A stretch of 64,000 nucleotides of DNA from Xylaria sp. FL1777 (Eukaryota; Ascomycota; Sordariomycetes; Xylariales; Xylariaceae), in contig MU400554.1 of NCBI GenBank assembly GCA_022578965.1, positions 124,001 through 188,000 on the forward strand, written 5' to 3'. Position 1 is the stretch's first letter. Each line of letters starts with the position of its first letter. Below, one piece after another: positions 49,949 through 60,983 of this stretch. The notes beneath the pieces were generated by a model. The model made no database searches, was not told the DNA's origin, and saw only the letters and a list, made by a program, of their open reading frames with translations. A program made the translations under genes and the position numbers.

Positions 49949-50841
49949 GCGTAGTTTAGAGGGTTCAAATCTTAACAAAGGAGAGCCGGGCTGGGCATAA
50001 CAGGGTAGAAATTTTGTTAGATTAGATTCTGGCGACTGTCGTGTTAATAACCTATTGGTAAGCAGAGGCAAGGATGCTATTGATGGTATTGGAGCACACA
50101 GAAACGATCTAAAACGGGATATCGATCTATTGCCAACATGTTCGTACTTACCTATCTCCTTCGATAAGCTCCCGTAAAAGGGTTTCTTTTAGACTCTAGA
50201 ACCCCTCCTCTATTCTAGAAATTGTGACCTAAATTTGCTCCTGGGTTCAGTGTTACTGTACCGAGCGTGAGATAACCTGCGAATCGCTAATCTATCTCTT
50301 CTGAAAACAAAGCTGTGATCAACTGTATCCATTCTTCCCATTTGGCCACCGTAGTGTGATACTTGGGAAATTGAGACCCATACTAGCGGTCATCTACGCT
50401 CTCATATATCAACTCACTGTTCATTATATCATCTGGATTAATTCATTTTGCATAACGCAAGTGTTGTGGTTCTGATGCACAATGGCAAGTTCGCGGCTTG
50501 GGCGAAGCGCGACAGGACGATCGGAGTTAAGATCGCTATGTGACCAAAGGTCAAGCACTAATCTAAGCTACCCTTTCGATACTATACACGTAACATTCGC
50601 ATGTGAAACTCATGCATTATGACCCCAGCAACGTGTGTAATGTTTCCAAGTTTAATTCATAGCTAAATCAATATTTATTGCTTAGCTCGTTATTATTGAT
50701 CTATTCAGGTATATGTAAGTTAGTAGCTATAATTACGGTAAAAGCCTTTGTCTTTGTGTTACCTAGAAAACTTAAGCAGCTTCAAGCTCTAATAAGCCAA
50801 AACGTAATTGAGAAACAAAGATCTCCGATTGGCCTGGAGAG
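49949..50841. other. Intergenic region downstream of GH5
   Basis: No coding region supported. It holds the GH5 3' flank and, further right, the downstream side of the minus-strand tRNA gene. Confidence 0.6.
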
Positions 50842-50861
50842 AAAAAGAGAAAAAAGAAAAA
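50842..50861 (-). terminator. RNA polymerase III terminator of tRNA-Ser
   Basis: On the minus strand, runs of five, six and five T follow the tRNA 3' end within about 50 bases, which is the standard Pol III stop signal. The exact stop among the runs cannot be told. Confidence 0.6.
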
Positions 50862-50889
50862 GATACTTTTCCAATTCTGGAAATCATTC

Positions 50890-50970
50890 CGACAACGACA
50901 GGACTCGAACCTGTGACCCCGAAGGGATATGATTTCTAGTCATACGCTTTAACCACTCAGCCACGTTGCC
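50890..50970 (-). tRNA. tRNA-Ser(AGA)
   Basis: Read on the minus strand from 50970. The acceptor stem GGCAACG pairs with CGTTGTC. The D arm is GCTGAGTGGTTAAAGC, the anticodon stem TATGA/TCATA encloses loop CTAGAAA with anticodon AGA, and a long variable arm (TCCC-TTC-GGGG) marks a class II tRNA. The T arm is ACAGG-TTCGAGT-CCTGT. The discriminator base is G and CCA is not encoded. No intron. The internal A and B boxes are intact and a T-rich Pol III terminator follows, so it should be functional. Confidence 0.95.
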
Positions 50971-51806
50971 AATCATGTGTGATTAGTTAATCTATGCCGA
51001 CTACATATAGACCTTGCTAAATCGGTTGGACATTACCTCTGCTGTCAATAAAGCTACAAGCAGTCATGTTATCCTTAACATCAAATTGACGTCGTACATG
51101 ATTTCAGTCTGTAAGGTGATATTTGTTGGAAATTGGATGCATTTAGACGCATTGGATTCCAAGGTGATACTCGACACCTGTTGCATAAGTAGAAACCCAA
51201 CAGGGTCACTTCGGTAAAGATGAAGGAACAACAGGTTGGGGATATCTCGTAGCAGTAGATGTACCTAGGTACCTAAGGCACACGATTATGAGGCAGTACC
51301 TCGATGACATATGGCAGATGTGTGAGAGAGCTAGAAAAAGGGGAAGGTGCGGGACGGAGTACCTAGGTACCTGCCAAAGCCACCTCGATTGCAGCGCCAC
51401 CCAAATAATCTGCATACCGCCCCAGCAGCATTGTATTTTCAACATCTACATAATGATGATATCTTTGGATAAAACAAAGGTTTCGCGAAAGTTGGAGATC
51501 AAAGACGATAGATACTATACCTCTCTCCAATTCCCAAACTAAGTAGTGACGTGGCTTGGATTTTGGTCTAGCAGTATACCACTGATCTCATTTCCTAAAA
51601 TATCATCACGAACTTATAAACATCACGAGATCTGACTCAAAAGACAGAAATATCAACTTTAGGGGTGGGACATCTCTTACAGATGCACTCCCAGATATCT
51701 TAGACTGAAGGGGCGGAGTATTGTGTACAGTAATCTGAATACTAGCAGGAGACAAGATGGACATAGCAGAGGTCACCGGCTGTGACAAGGGCTCTAGTAG
51801 AGGGCT
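50971..51806. other. Region between tRNA-Ser and the LTR element
   Basis: No gene supported. Two copies of GTACCTAGGTACCT lie about 100 bases apart (near 51260 and 51359). This is the upstream flank of the tRNA gene and the left flank of the retroelement. Confidence 0.55.
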
Positions 51807-52108
51807 TGGAACTTAGTCATATTGTTATTCAACTTAATAATTCTTTAGGGGTTTTAAGGCTATAGTTCTTTTAAGTCTTTTTTTTAAACTTGGAAACTTT
51901 TAGTCCTTTTATAAACGAATAGTTTTATATAATGTTTAAGCTTTAACTTATTAAGCTATTATATAATCTAGAACTTTTTTTAGCTATTAAGTTGCTATAT
52001 ATATAACTATATTACAAGTAATTATTATAAACTAATAATTTAACTTTATATATGTTAGTTTAAGTAATAATAGCTTAAGCTTAATTATAAGTTAATATTT
52101 GTTTAATA
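51807..52108. repeat. Left long terminal repeat
   Basis: 302-bp direct repeat matching 58427-58728. The first 120 bases keep more G and C (for example TTTAGGGGTTTTAAGGC) than the rest, which has been driven to A/T. Confidence 0.85.
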
Positions 52109-55100
52109 TTATTTTTTTTTTTTTTTTAAGCTTAACTTTAAGCAGTATTAAAATTTTTAATTTAGATTTTAAAAGTTTGCTAGTTTGCTAAAATTATATT
52201 AATAAAAGTTTTATATAAAAGCTTTAGCGCTATTAGTAAATATATAATCAAAAAGTTCTTAAGTTTAATACTATTTAGCTAGTTAACTTTTTTATTTAAT
52301 TAAATATTTAATATTTCTTTAAGTTTTTATAAAGTTTTTGATTTTTTTTATTTAATAGTTTTTTGCTTTAATTAAAAGCATTTTTTATAAAACTTAGTTA
52401 AAGTTAAATAATACTTAATTACTAATATAATAAAGCTTAATAAATAAAACGTAAAATAAATTATAAATTTTTTAACTTTTAAATAATAATAACTTAATAA
52501 CAGTAAATAAAATTACTTTTTAAATTTTAAAAAGTTTTAGCATTTTTTTGTTTAGTTTTTTAGTAAGCTTTTTAGTTTTAATATAATATACATTTAATAT
52601 AACTAGCTAGTTAAGTTTATAAAGCAGTATTTTTTGTTGTTTTTTATTTGTTTATTTTTTTATTTGTTATTTAAACTTGTTTAGCTATAGTTTAGCTTTT
52701 TTATAAACTTTAGTTATTTAATAAACATATAAATTATTAGCTAAGTTATATAGCGCATTTAAAAGTAAATTATATATTACTAAATAAAAACTATAATTAA
52801 TATAAAACGGAAATATATAAATTAAAGCAAATATAGTATTATTATATATAAACTTTGCAATTAATAAAAGGTTTTCTTAGTTAATTATTTTATAATTTAT
52901 AAACGTTTTTAAGTATATTTTAAAGATTTAATTAAGTTATTTTATTTAATTATTAGTTTAAAAGTAAAAAGTAATATTTATTTAAAGTTTAATTTTAATA
53001 AGCTTTAAAAAGTTTTTTTAAAAGTAGCTTATAAACCTAGAATTTTTATTAAAAATAATATTAAAAGGTATATTATATAGTTTTTAATAAAATTTTGCAA
53101 ATATTTTAATTAAGTTTTTAGTTTTTTTTTTGTTAATTTTTAATAAAATAAAATGTTTTATTTTTATAAAAAGATTTATTATTATTTATATAAAATTATA
53201 TTTATTAAAAAAAAATAAGTTTATAATAAAGTTTATTATAATTAATTGCTATAAAACATAGTATAGTTTTATAAGTTATAAAAGTTTATAAAATGCATAG
53301 CATAATGCTTTGTTTTATTAGCAACTAAAGCATTTATAAATAAATTTTCGTATAGTTTTTTTAATGTTTAACTACTAAAAGTTCTAAGTAATAAGTTCTA
53401 ATATTTTATTTATGCTTATATATTTTATTATTTTTATATTATGTTTAAATTTTATTACATTTTATTAAATAATAGTAAATATTTATAAGCATTTTTTTTT
53501 ATATAAAAGGTTATTTTAGAGTTTTATATTTTTAAAAGGTTTTTTTTTTTAAATTATATATTTTGGATTATTTTTAGCTGCTTTTTTAATTCTTTTAATA
53601 AATTCTAGCAGCTATTTTAGTATAAAAAAGCTATAAAGTTGTTTTAAAGTAAGCAATATTAATGCTGCTATATTAAACATGGTTTTTTTATTATGCAAAA
53701 AATGCTTATTTTGTAAAACTAACTTAATTAGCTAGTTTTTATTTTTTTTTTTTTTAAAACAGTATTAAAAAAAGCATAATATAATATTAGCTTTTTTATT
53801 AAGCTATTTTAGCTTATAGTTAATAATAAACTAATATATTACTAGTTATTAAGCTTATTTAGCTTATTGTTAATTTAGCACTTTAATAATAATAAAATAT
53901 AACAAGTTTTAGTAGTTTAAATAAATTTTAATTTAATATTTAGCGCTTTTAAAGTATTAATACTATTAGTTAAACAAATCTATTATAGTAAGTAATTTTT
54001 TATTATATATTTTGTAGTTTATTTTTGCAAGTATAAGTTTTTAAAAATAAAACGCTATAAAATATAATTTTTTATTATTGTTTTTTTAAAATAATATTGC
54101 ACTAAAAGCAAAATTAAAAGCGTTAGTTTTTATGTGCGTTACTTAAAATAAATTAAAATAAACTAAAATAAAAACAGTAGTAAATCTATATTTTAGTTTA
54201 AAAAAAGCTTTATTTATAGCATTTATTTACTTTTATTGCTTTTAGTTTATTTTGTTAGCATTTATAAATAGTTTTATAATTAAAGAAAACTTTTAAATAA
54301 ACCTTTAGTAAAAATTAGCAAAACTAATAAACTGCTATAATTTTTTTAAAATACTTAAAGGTTTTTATTAAATAATGCAGTTTACTTTATTTTATGCTAT
54401 AAAAATACTTTTTAAGCTTATAATATAGCTTAAAAATTTAACTTTTTATATTTGCTATTTATATTTTTATAATGCAATAGCTAAGTTATGCTTAGTAAAT
54501 TATTATAGTATTTCTTTAACTAGTTAATTATATTTTTTTTAAGTATTAGCGTATATAAAAAGATTATTAAAGTATATTAATAATTTAGCGTTAATAAAGT
54601 TATAAAAAATATAGTTCATTATTAATTAAAAGGTTATAAAAGCATTAATTAGTTTTATTAGTATAACTATATATTTAAATAGTTTATATTTATAGCAAAA
54701 GGCTGTTTTTTATTTGTGTTTTTTTTTGATTTTTATAAAATAAAATTTTAACTTAAAGTTTATTTTTAAAAACTATTTAGCTGTTTTAAAGCAGGCTTAC
54801 AATTTTAAAATTAAAGAGATAAAATATTAAATAAATATTATAACTACGTTAAATCTTTAATAGTTTATAACTAGTTTAAAAGAATTATTAAAGTTCTTTT
54901 TTTTTATAAATATAAAAAAAGCTTTATATAACAAAGTAGATTTTTTAATATGTTATGTTTTTAGCATGTTTTTTAATTATAGTTTTAAAATATTAAGCTT
55001 TTAATTGCTTATAATATAAAAAGGTCTTTAAAAAACTATTTTTCTTTTAATTATATTAATTGTATAGTTTTATAATTAGTAGTTTAATAGCTTTTATATT

Positions 55101-58100
55101 ATTGCTTTTATTATAATAAATAAGAATTTCTTAAATTTTTTTAAAACTTAGTTTAATATATTTTTTATTGCTTTATTTAATAAAGTTATTATAATTTTAG
55201 CTGTTTTTAAGTTAAGCAAAGCTTAACTTATATAGTGTTTTTAGTAATGCTTAAAAAAAAAAGTAATTTTGTTTGCTTTTTTAAAAAAGCAAACAAAAAA
55301 GTGCTATTTTAGCTATTATTAAAAAAGTAACACATTATAATTGCTATTAAGCTTGCTAAGTTTAAAGCTAAAATAAATAAAGTAGTTTTTTTAGTAATAA
55401 AGAACTATTTTTTTTATATAATATTTTCTAGCTTTTTATATATATAATGTATTAAATGCTATTATAAGCTAAAGCTATAACTGCTTAATAAAAAGTAGTT
55501 TTTATTATTTTGCTTTATTAAATAATATTATTAAAACTATATTTCTTATGTTTAAAAGTATTTATATAAGGTGTTTTTAATTATTATATATAAAAGTTAT
55601 AAAAATAATAAGTTAATAATTTAATTAAAGCTTTTAATTTTTTTATTTAGCTAAATTATTTAGCTAGTTTTTGTTATGCTTTAAGTTGCATATATAAGTA
55701 GAATTACTTTTTATAAGCTAATTATTTTTATGCAATATTTTATAAAAGCTTATTAAAAATCTAAATTAAAGTTATTTAGCTTTACAAATTAAAATGTAAG
55801 CATATTTATTATAATTACGTTAATTTTAGCTTTTTTAGTTATGCTTAAAGTAAGCTTTTCTTTAGCAGTTTTTTGTTTAGCAGCAAAAGTTCTTTTAAAA
55901 GCTAAAAGTAGTTTTTTTTTAGCAATATTTTTTTTTGCATAATAAGCTAAAATATAATAGTTGTTTTAACTATACTACTAGCAGTTAACTTTATTTTTTT
56001 TTTGTTAATTAATTATAGTTTAGTTTATATTTTTAAAAGCTATAATAATATTAGTTTACTTTTTATTTTTTAGGTTTAATGTTATTTTAGTAAATTTGTT
56101 AGATTTTTTATTATTGCTTAACTTGCTTTTTAAAAATAAATTTTAACTTAAATAAAAGCAATCTTTTTTGCTATAATTAAATTAGCTTAATTTTAAGAGC
56201 TTTTTTTTTAAACTAGGCTTACTTTTTAAAAAAAGACCTAAGTATATTAATATATTTTTATAAGTTATGCTAGCTTTTTAAATAACGTTTAAAAAATTAT
56301 TATTGTTTTATAATATTGTTTTATATATATAATATATTATTTTAGTTAATTTTTTTAATAAGCGTTTTATAATAAAGATTTAAAACATAAGTTTAAATTA
56401 TTTTATAAAATTATTAAGGTTAAAAACCTTAGTAAAAAATTAAACTATATTGCTTTTATATGTTACTTTTATTAGTTTATTTATTAACTAAAAAACAGTT
56501 AATAAGTTTTTAAAGCAAGCTTTTATAGCTATTTAATAAGCTGTTTAGTTATTAATAATGCTAATTTAACAAACTTACTTTTAGTATAACTAGTGCTATA
56601 ATAAAACTTTATTTATTAAAAAAAAACTAATTTAATTAATTTAATGCTTATTTAAAAAAAAGCTTTTTATATACGTTTTTATATAGTTTTATACTTTTTG
56701 CTACTATAGTAAAAACTTAGCAGGGTTTTTACTATTATAAATTTATAGCTTGTTTAATTAAACAGGGTTAAAAATAGTTATATTAAGCGCAAAATTATTA
56801 ATTGCTTTTAAAATAGCTTTTATAAAGCAATTATACATTTTAAAAAGTAATTTATTGTTTAAATTATTATTTTTTTTAGTTAGCTTTTATAAGCTTTTAA
56901 GCAGTTTTTTAAAAAAACTATAAAATAGTTTTTTTGCAAAAAAATCGTTATTTTTATTAAAGTTATTAAGGTTTTTTTTTAAAGTAAACCTTGCAATAAA
57001 TCTAGGGTTTTTATTAAGTGCTAATTTTATAATAACTTTTAATATAATATAAATAGCTATATATTAAGCTTTTAAAGCTTTAATAATAAAGCAAGCTTAA
57101 GTAGTTTATAATACTTTATTTATGATTTGCTTTTAAAGCTTTTTTTTAAAGGTTAATTACTTTATAAAAAGTTAGCTTATAAAGCTAATAATAATATTTT
57201 ATAATTAAAGCTTTTTTATAATTAAATTTACGTTTAGCTATTAATAATTATTTAATTAATTATAAAATTTAATAAAAACTGCTTATATATATATGTAAAG
57301 TTTTTTTAGCTAAAATAAGTTAACATAAAAGTAATTAAGTAATTAATTAATTTGTTTGTTTTTTATAGTTGTTTAGCTATTAATTATTTTTTAGTTTTTT
57401 TAGTAAGCTTGTTTTTGTTTAGCTATTTTTTTTTAAAAAATACTAAAAATATAATAATAATAGTTAACTACTTTTTTTAGTTAAGTAATAACTTGTTTTT
57501 TTGCTTAAGCATTAATAGTTAGTTAAGCAATAGTTTTTTATATTTTTTTAAAAAAAATAATACTTTTTTAGATTACTTTTTACTAAAACTTTTTAATTTA
57601 ATTTTATGTTGCTTTAGTTTAAGTTTAAAAAAGTTCTATAACAAAATTATATATAGTTTAAATTGCTTTATAAATTGCAAATAATTTATAACGTTATATT
57701 TAGCTTATAAATTTTATATATTTTATAAAAGCTTATATATTATTATAAGTAAGTTATATTTGTTTATAAATTTTTATTAATTATTTTAATAAGTTTTTAA
57801 TTATAATATTTAATATTGCAAAGTTTTTATTATTTATATTATTAAATATAAAAAGGTTATAAAGTATAAAAATGTTATTAAAGTTTATTTTTTTTTTTTA
57901 AATAATTAATTTAGTTATGTTGTTTTATGTATTTTTTTTAGCCTTTTTTGCTTTTTTTGCAAAAAAGTTAATAAAGTTAAATATTTATTTAATAAAAAAA
58001 AAGTTTTTAAAAAAGCTAAACAATTATTTATTATACATAAGTTGTAAAATAACTAAAAAATTATATAATTATATAAAAAAATATAACTTATTAAGTTTTT

Positions 58101-58426
58101 TTACGCTAAGCTTAAAATTATAATTAGTGTTTTTTAGTTTTTTTTATAAAGTACTAAGTTTGCTTTTTTTATTACTGCTTAATTTTTTTAAATTCTTTTT
58201 ATTAAAGTTTTTTTTTTTTAAGTTTTTATTTTAAAGCTAAGTAGTAAAAATTTTTGCTAAAAGCTAAGCAAGCTTATTAACCTAAGCTAAGCATATAATT
58301 AATAAATAAAAAAAAGTATATATATAGCTAAATATAAAAATAAATATATAGCTTAAGTTTATTATAAGTAAATAATATCTTTAAAAAGTAAAAAATTATT
58401 TATAATAAAAGCTTTAATAAAAAGCT
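52109..58426. pseudogene. Interior of the LTR element, coding capacity destroyed
   Basis: About 6.3 kb of A/T-dominated sequence. The remaining G and C sit mostly in GC, AC, AG and GT steps such as AGCT, GCTT, GCAA and AACT. The longest open frame (about 68 codons near 57917-58123) is Lys/Leu/Phe-rich and has no homology by eye; it is a by-product of composition. It presumably once held gag-pol. Confidence 0.75.
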
Positions 58427-58728
58427 TAAAACTTAGTTATATTATTATTTAACTTAATAATTTTTTAAAGGTTTTAAAGCTATAATTCTTTTAAGTCTTT
58501 TTTTTAAACTTAAAAACTTCTAGTTTTTTTATAAACGAATAGTTCTATACAATATTTAAGCTTTAACCCGTTAAGCTATTATATAATCTAAGACTTTCCT
58601 TAGCTGTTAGGTTGCTGCATATGCAACTATATTACAGGTAACTATTATAAACCAATGGTCTAACTTCATACGCGCTAGTTCAGGTAGTAATAGCCCGAGC
58701 CCGATTATGGGTTAATGTCCGTCTAACA
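58427..58728. repeat. Right long terminal repeat
   Basis: 302-bp direct repeat matching 51807-52108. Its right half (about 58560-58728) is far less mutated, with CCCG, GGTTGCTGCATATGCAAC and GCCCGAGCCCG preserved where the left copy has T and A, so it shows the ancestral LTR sequence. Confidence 0.85.
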
Positions 58729-59211
58729 CCGGCACAGATAATTGAGGCTCTTCGAGCAAGAACAAATTTCAATTTGATGTTGAACCTAGAATTCTGAAAT
58801 CCAGAACTGAAAAATCAAAGAAAATCAAACGCTTAAATGCAAAAAGATTCACCTCCCCATGCCGTATACATTAATTCAAAAAAAAAAAAAACCAAAACAA
58901 AGCAAAACAAAACATATCCTCCGCTTTCCTTAGACCCAAGCAGGGCCATACAATCTTGTCCACGTCCATTCTTCATCCATCCTCGCTGTTGTAATGAAAA
59001 AACAAATCGCTGATAGTAGGGCCCTAATCCAAAGCCATGGTGCAGGTCCCTTCGCAAAGAAAGAAAGATAACGTCGTCTACAGCTCGTGGCTGTCAAGCA
59101 AGAAGTAAAAGGGAATATAGCATCGAGCTATATGGCTTTAATATACGATGCCCCTCAAACGTAAAGCAAAACAGATGCAGTGGAATGGAAAGCAATGGAT
59201 GTTGGATTAAG
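58729..59211. other. Intergenic region right of the retroelement
   Basis: No gene supported. Normal composition returns abruptly at the element edge. A run of about 13 A lies near 58878-58890. This is the 3' flank of the minus-strand gene that follows. Confidence 0.6.
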
Positions 59212-60983
59212 CTAGATCTTCAGAACAGATGTTAGCATCATTCTCTTCTCCATGTACAGTGAGTGAGTGGTTGGTGCTGACTTACGTTTGGCCTGATGTT
59301 ATGCAGGAAAGACATCGACGTCGGGAATAAGACGTCTGATGAAGTTGGCGGTGGTCCGAAGTATATTTCTGACCCTGGCCCGTAGACATCTGGCTCGAGG
59401 GGCCCTGGTAAACTCCATGTTGGAGCGCCTGGTGCTGGTGGTGCTGGTGGTGCTGATGATGCTGATGCCGGTAATGGGGGGTCAACATCTTGCTCTTCTT
59501 CTTCTTCTTCTTCGGAGCCCGATAAAGTTGCATCTGATCCTGCTGGTGATTCTACTGGTGATGCTGAATCAATGTCTTCTTCTTCATCGTCTTCCACTAC
59601 AGGGAGCGCGAAGGTTTCTGGTGATGGTGTTCTCCATAACCCCAATTCACTCAATGGCGGTAATGAGTTGTCTGGTTCAACCCCCTGCGGTACAGAAGGC
59701 GTTGAAGCTCGGGTTGGTGGCGGTGTTCTTGGTGGTGGTGGTGGTGACCAAGGCACGAATGAGGATGGATAGACATCCTGTTGAAGTACCATCGGTGGAA
59801 ATGGTATTGAGATAATTTGCTCAATCCCGTGCGGTCCAGGTGGTCTTGAAAGATAGCGTGGATTTCTTTGAGATCGGAGTAGTGTTGGCACTCGCGCTGG
59901 ACGGACCCTTTCCGAAGGATAAATCTCTCTCGGCGTTACGGTTGGAAGCGATGATGGAATTTGCCCTCGCTGTTCTGGTAATAGAACGACTAGAACATTT
60001 GGCTGCGATGGCTCCGGAACATGTTCCTGGATATCTGGTGGTGCATTCGCTATCCCAGAAAGTGGTGCGAGTGATGATGTTGGCGAATGAGTATTTGGCC
60101 CTGCAGACGCTGATGACGACGGAACAACTGGTGTCTCTCTTTCTCGCAGAGATGAATCCACGGCATCATTCCCAGGTGACGCGCGTTCGGATTCTTGCTC
60201 CTGAGCCTGCTGTGCCCGTCGTAGCTTACGGCTAGCTTTCTCGTCCCGCTTCATCTTGCGATAAGCCTTTCGCTCCCGTCGTCGCTTCTGGCGCTTCCGC
60301 TTTCGGTACTCGAATGACATAGTACCATCGTAGCGAGAGCCCGATTCGGAGGAAGAGTCGGGAGAGCACTCAGCAGACGATGAGGAGTCTTCAGGTTCCG
60401 CTTTGACATCCTTGGCCGTCAATTTGCGAAATTTTGCAGGCCTCTCTATTTCCGCCTCGCTCTCCTCGCCGCTCTCATCATGTGATTGTCGCTCTCTCTT
60501 TACCCCCCGGCCTGGCAGAGGACGGGAATTGCAGGGTGTCTGGACTTCCTCATGATTATCCGCCTGCGGATTGTTCATGGGGCCAGGAGTTGATTGATGA
60601 TTGAAAGGTAAGAAGGCAGAATTGAGCAGAGAGTCCTGGAGCGGAGTGGCTGCGGGCTGTGAGACGATGATACCAGAATCCCCAGTGCTTTCTGGAGCTT
60701 TGTCTTCCCAAGTATCGGCTGGAGCTGTGTCAGTTAAGACATGTTCTTCGAGCTTTGCTATAAAGGATTTATTACCTTCCGCTCCAGAATGGTGATGAGG
60801 CATGAAGAATCTCCTAGTTGACTTTTCGGCCTCATCTTCGTGTTCATTTCTCCCTTCCGCTGGGTTTTGGCTATTGCCTTGCAGTCTTGTGGAGAAATAG
60901 GGATATGCATCCGAGGAGTAACTAGGCGAAGATAATGGGGAGGTAGGGCGACTTGTGGGAATGGTAGTATTGGTATCCGACAT
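59212..60983 (-). CDS. Hypothetical disordered nuclear-type protein
   Basis: Function not recognised. The main exon is 59286-60983. The frame would read on to 59238, but a perfect GTAAGT donor after ...HNIRPN, a GCTAAC branch and GAAG acceptor suggest a 68-base intron and a tiny last exon (59212-59217: one codon plus stop). The protein is about 570 residues. It is Ser/Pro/Glu-rich with a bipartite-like signal (GRGVKRERQ, RPAKFRKL) and a strongly basic helix near residues 225-265 (YRKRKRQKRRRERKAYRKMKRDEK). Pro-rich stretches (WSPPPPPRTPPPTR) and acidic runs (DDEEEDID, EEEEEEEQD) follow. No enzyme motif, membrane span or signal peptide. The basic and acidic blocks fit a nuclear or nucleolar scaffold or regulator, but this is inference. 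Confidence 0.7.

Larger units (their letters stand above)
51807..58728. mobile_element. RIP-degraded LTR retrotransposon, about 6.9 kb
   Basis: Two direct repeats of 302 bp bound a 6.3-kb interior that is almost entirely A and T. Where the two repeats differ, nearly every difference is C/T or G/A, the mark of repeat-induced point mutation. The repeats end TG...CA in the less mutated copies (TGGAAC at the left, TCTAACA at the right). The interior has stops in every frame, and no reverse transcriptase, integrase or gag motif can be read. A tract of about 17 T directly right of the left repeat would be a polypurine tract if the element lies on the minus strand; this orientation is weakly supported. 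I see no clean 5-bp target duplication. Gypsy or Copia class cannot be decided. Confidence 0.85.

Noticed and set aside
57917..58123. 68-codon frame within the AT-rich block
   Set aside because: Lys/Leu/Phe composition follows from the base composition; no start context, motif or partner exon.
51807..58728. Mitochondrial DNA insertion or centromere core as explanation of the AT-rich block
   Set aside because: Matching 302-bp direct LTRs with transition-type differences at both edges explain it as one RIPped retroelement; no mitochondrial gene is readable.
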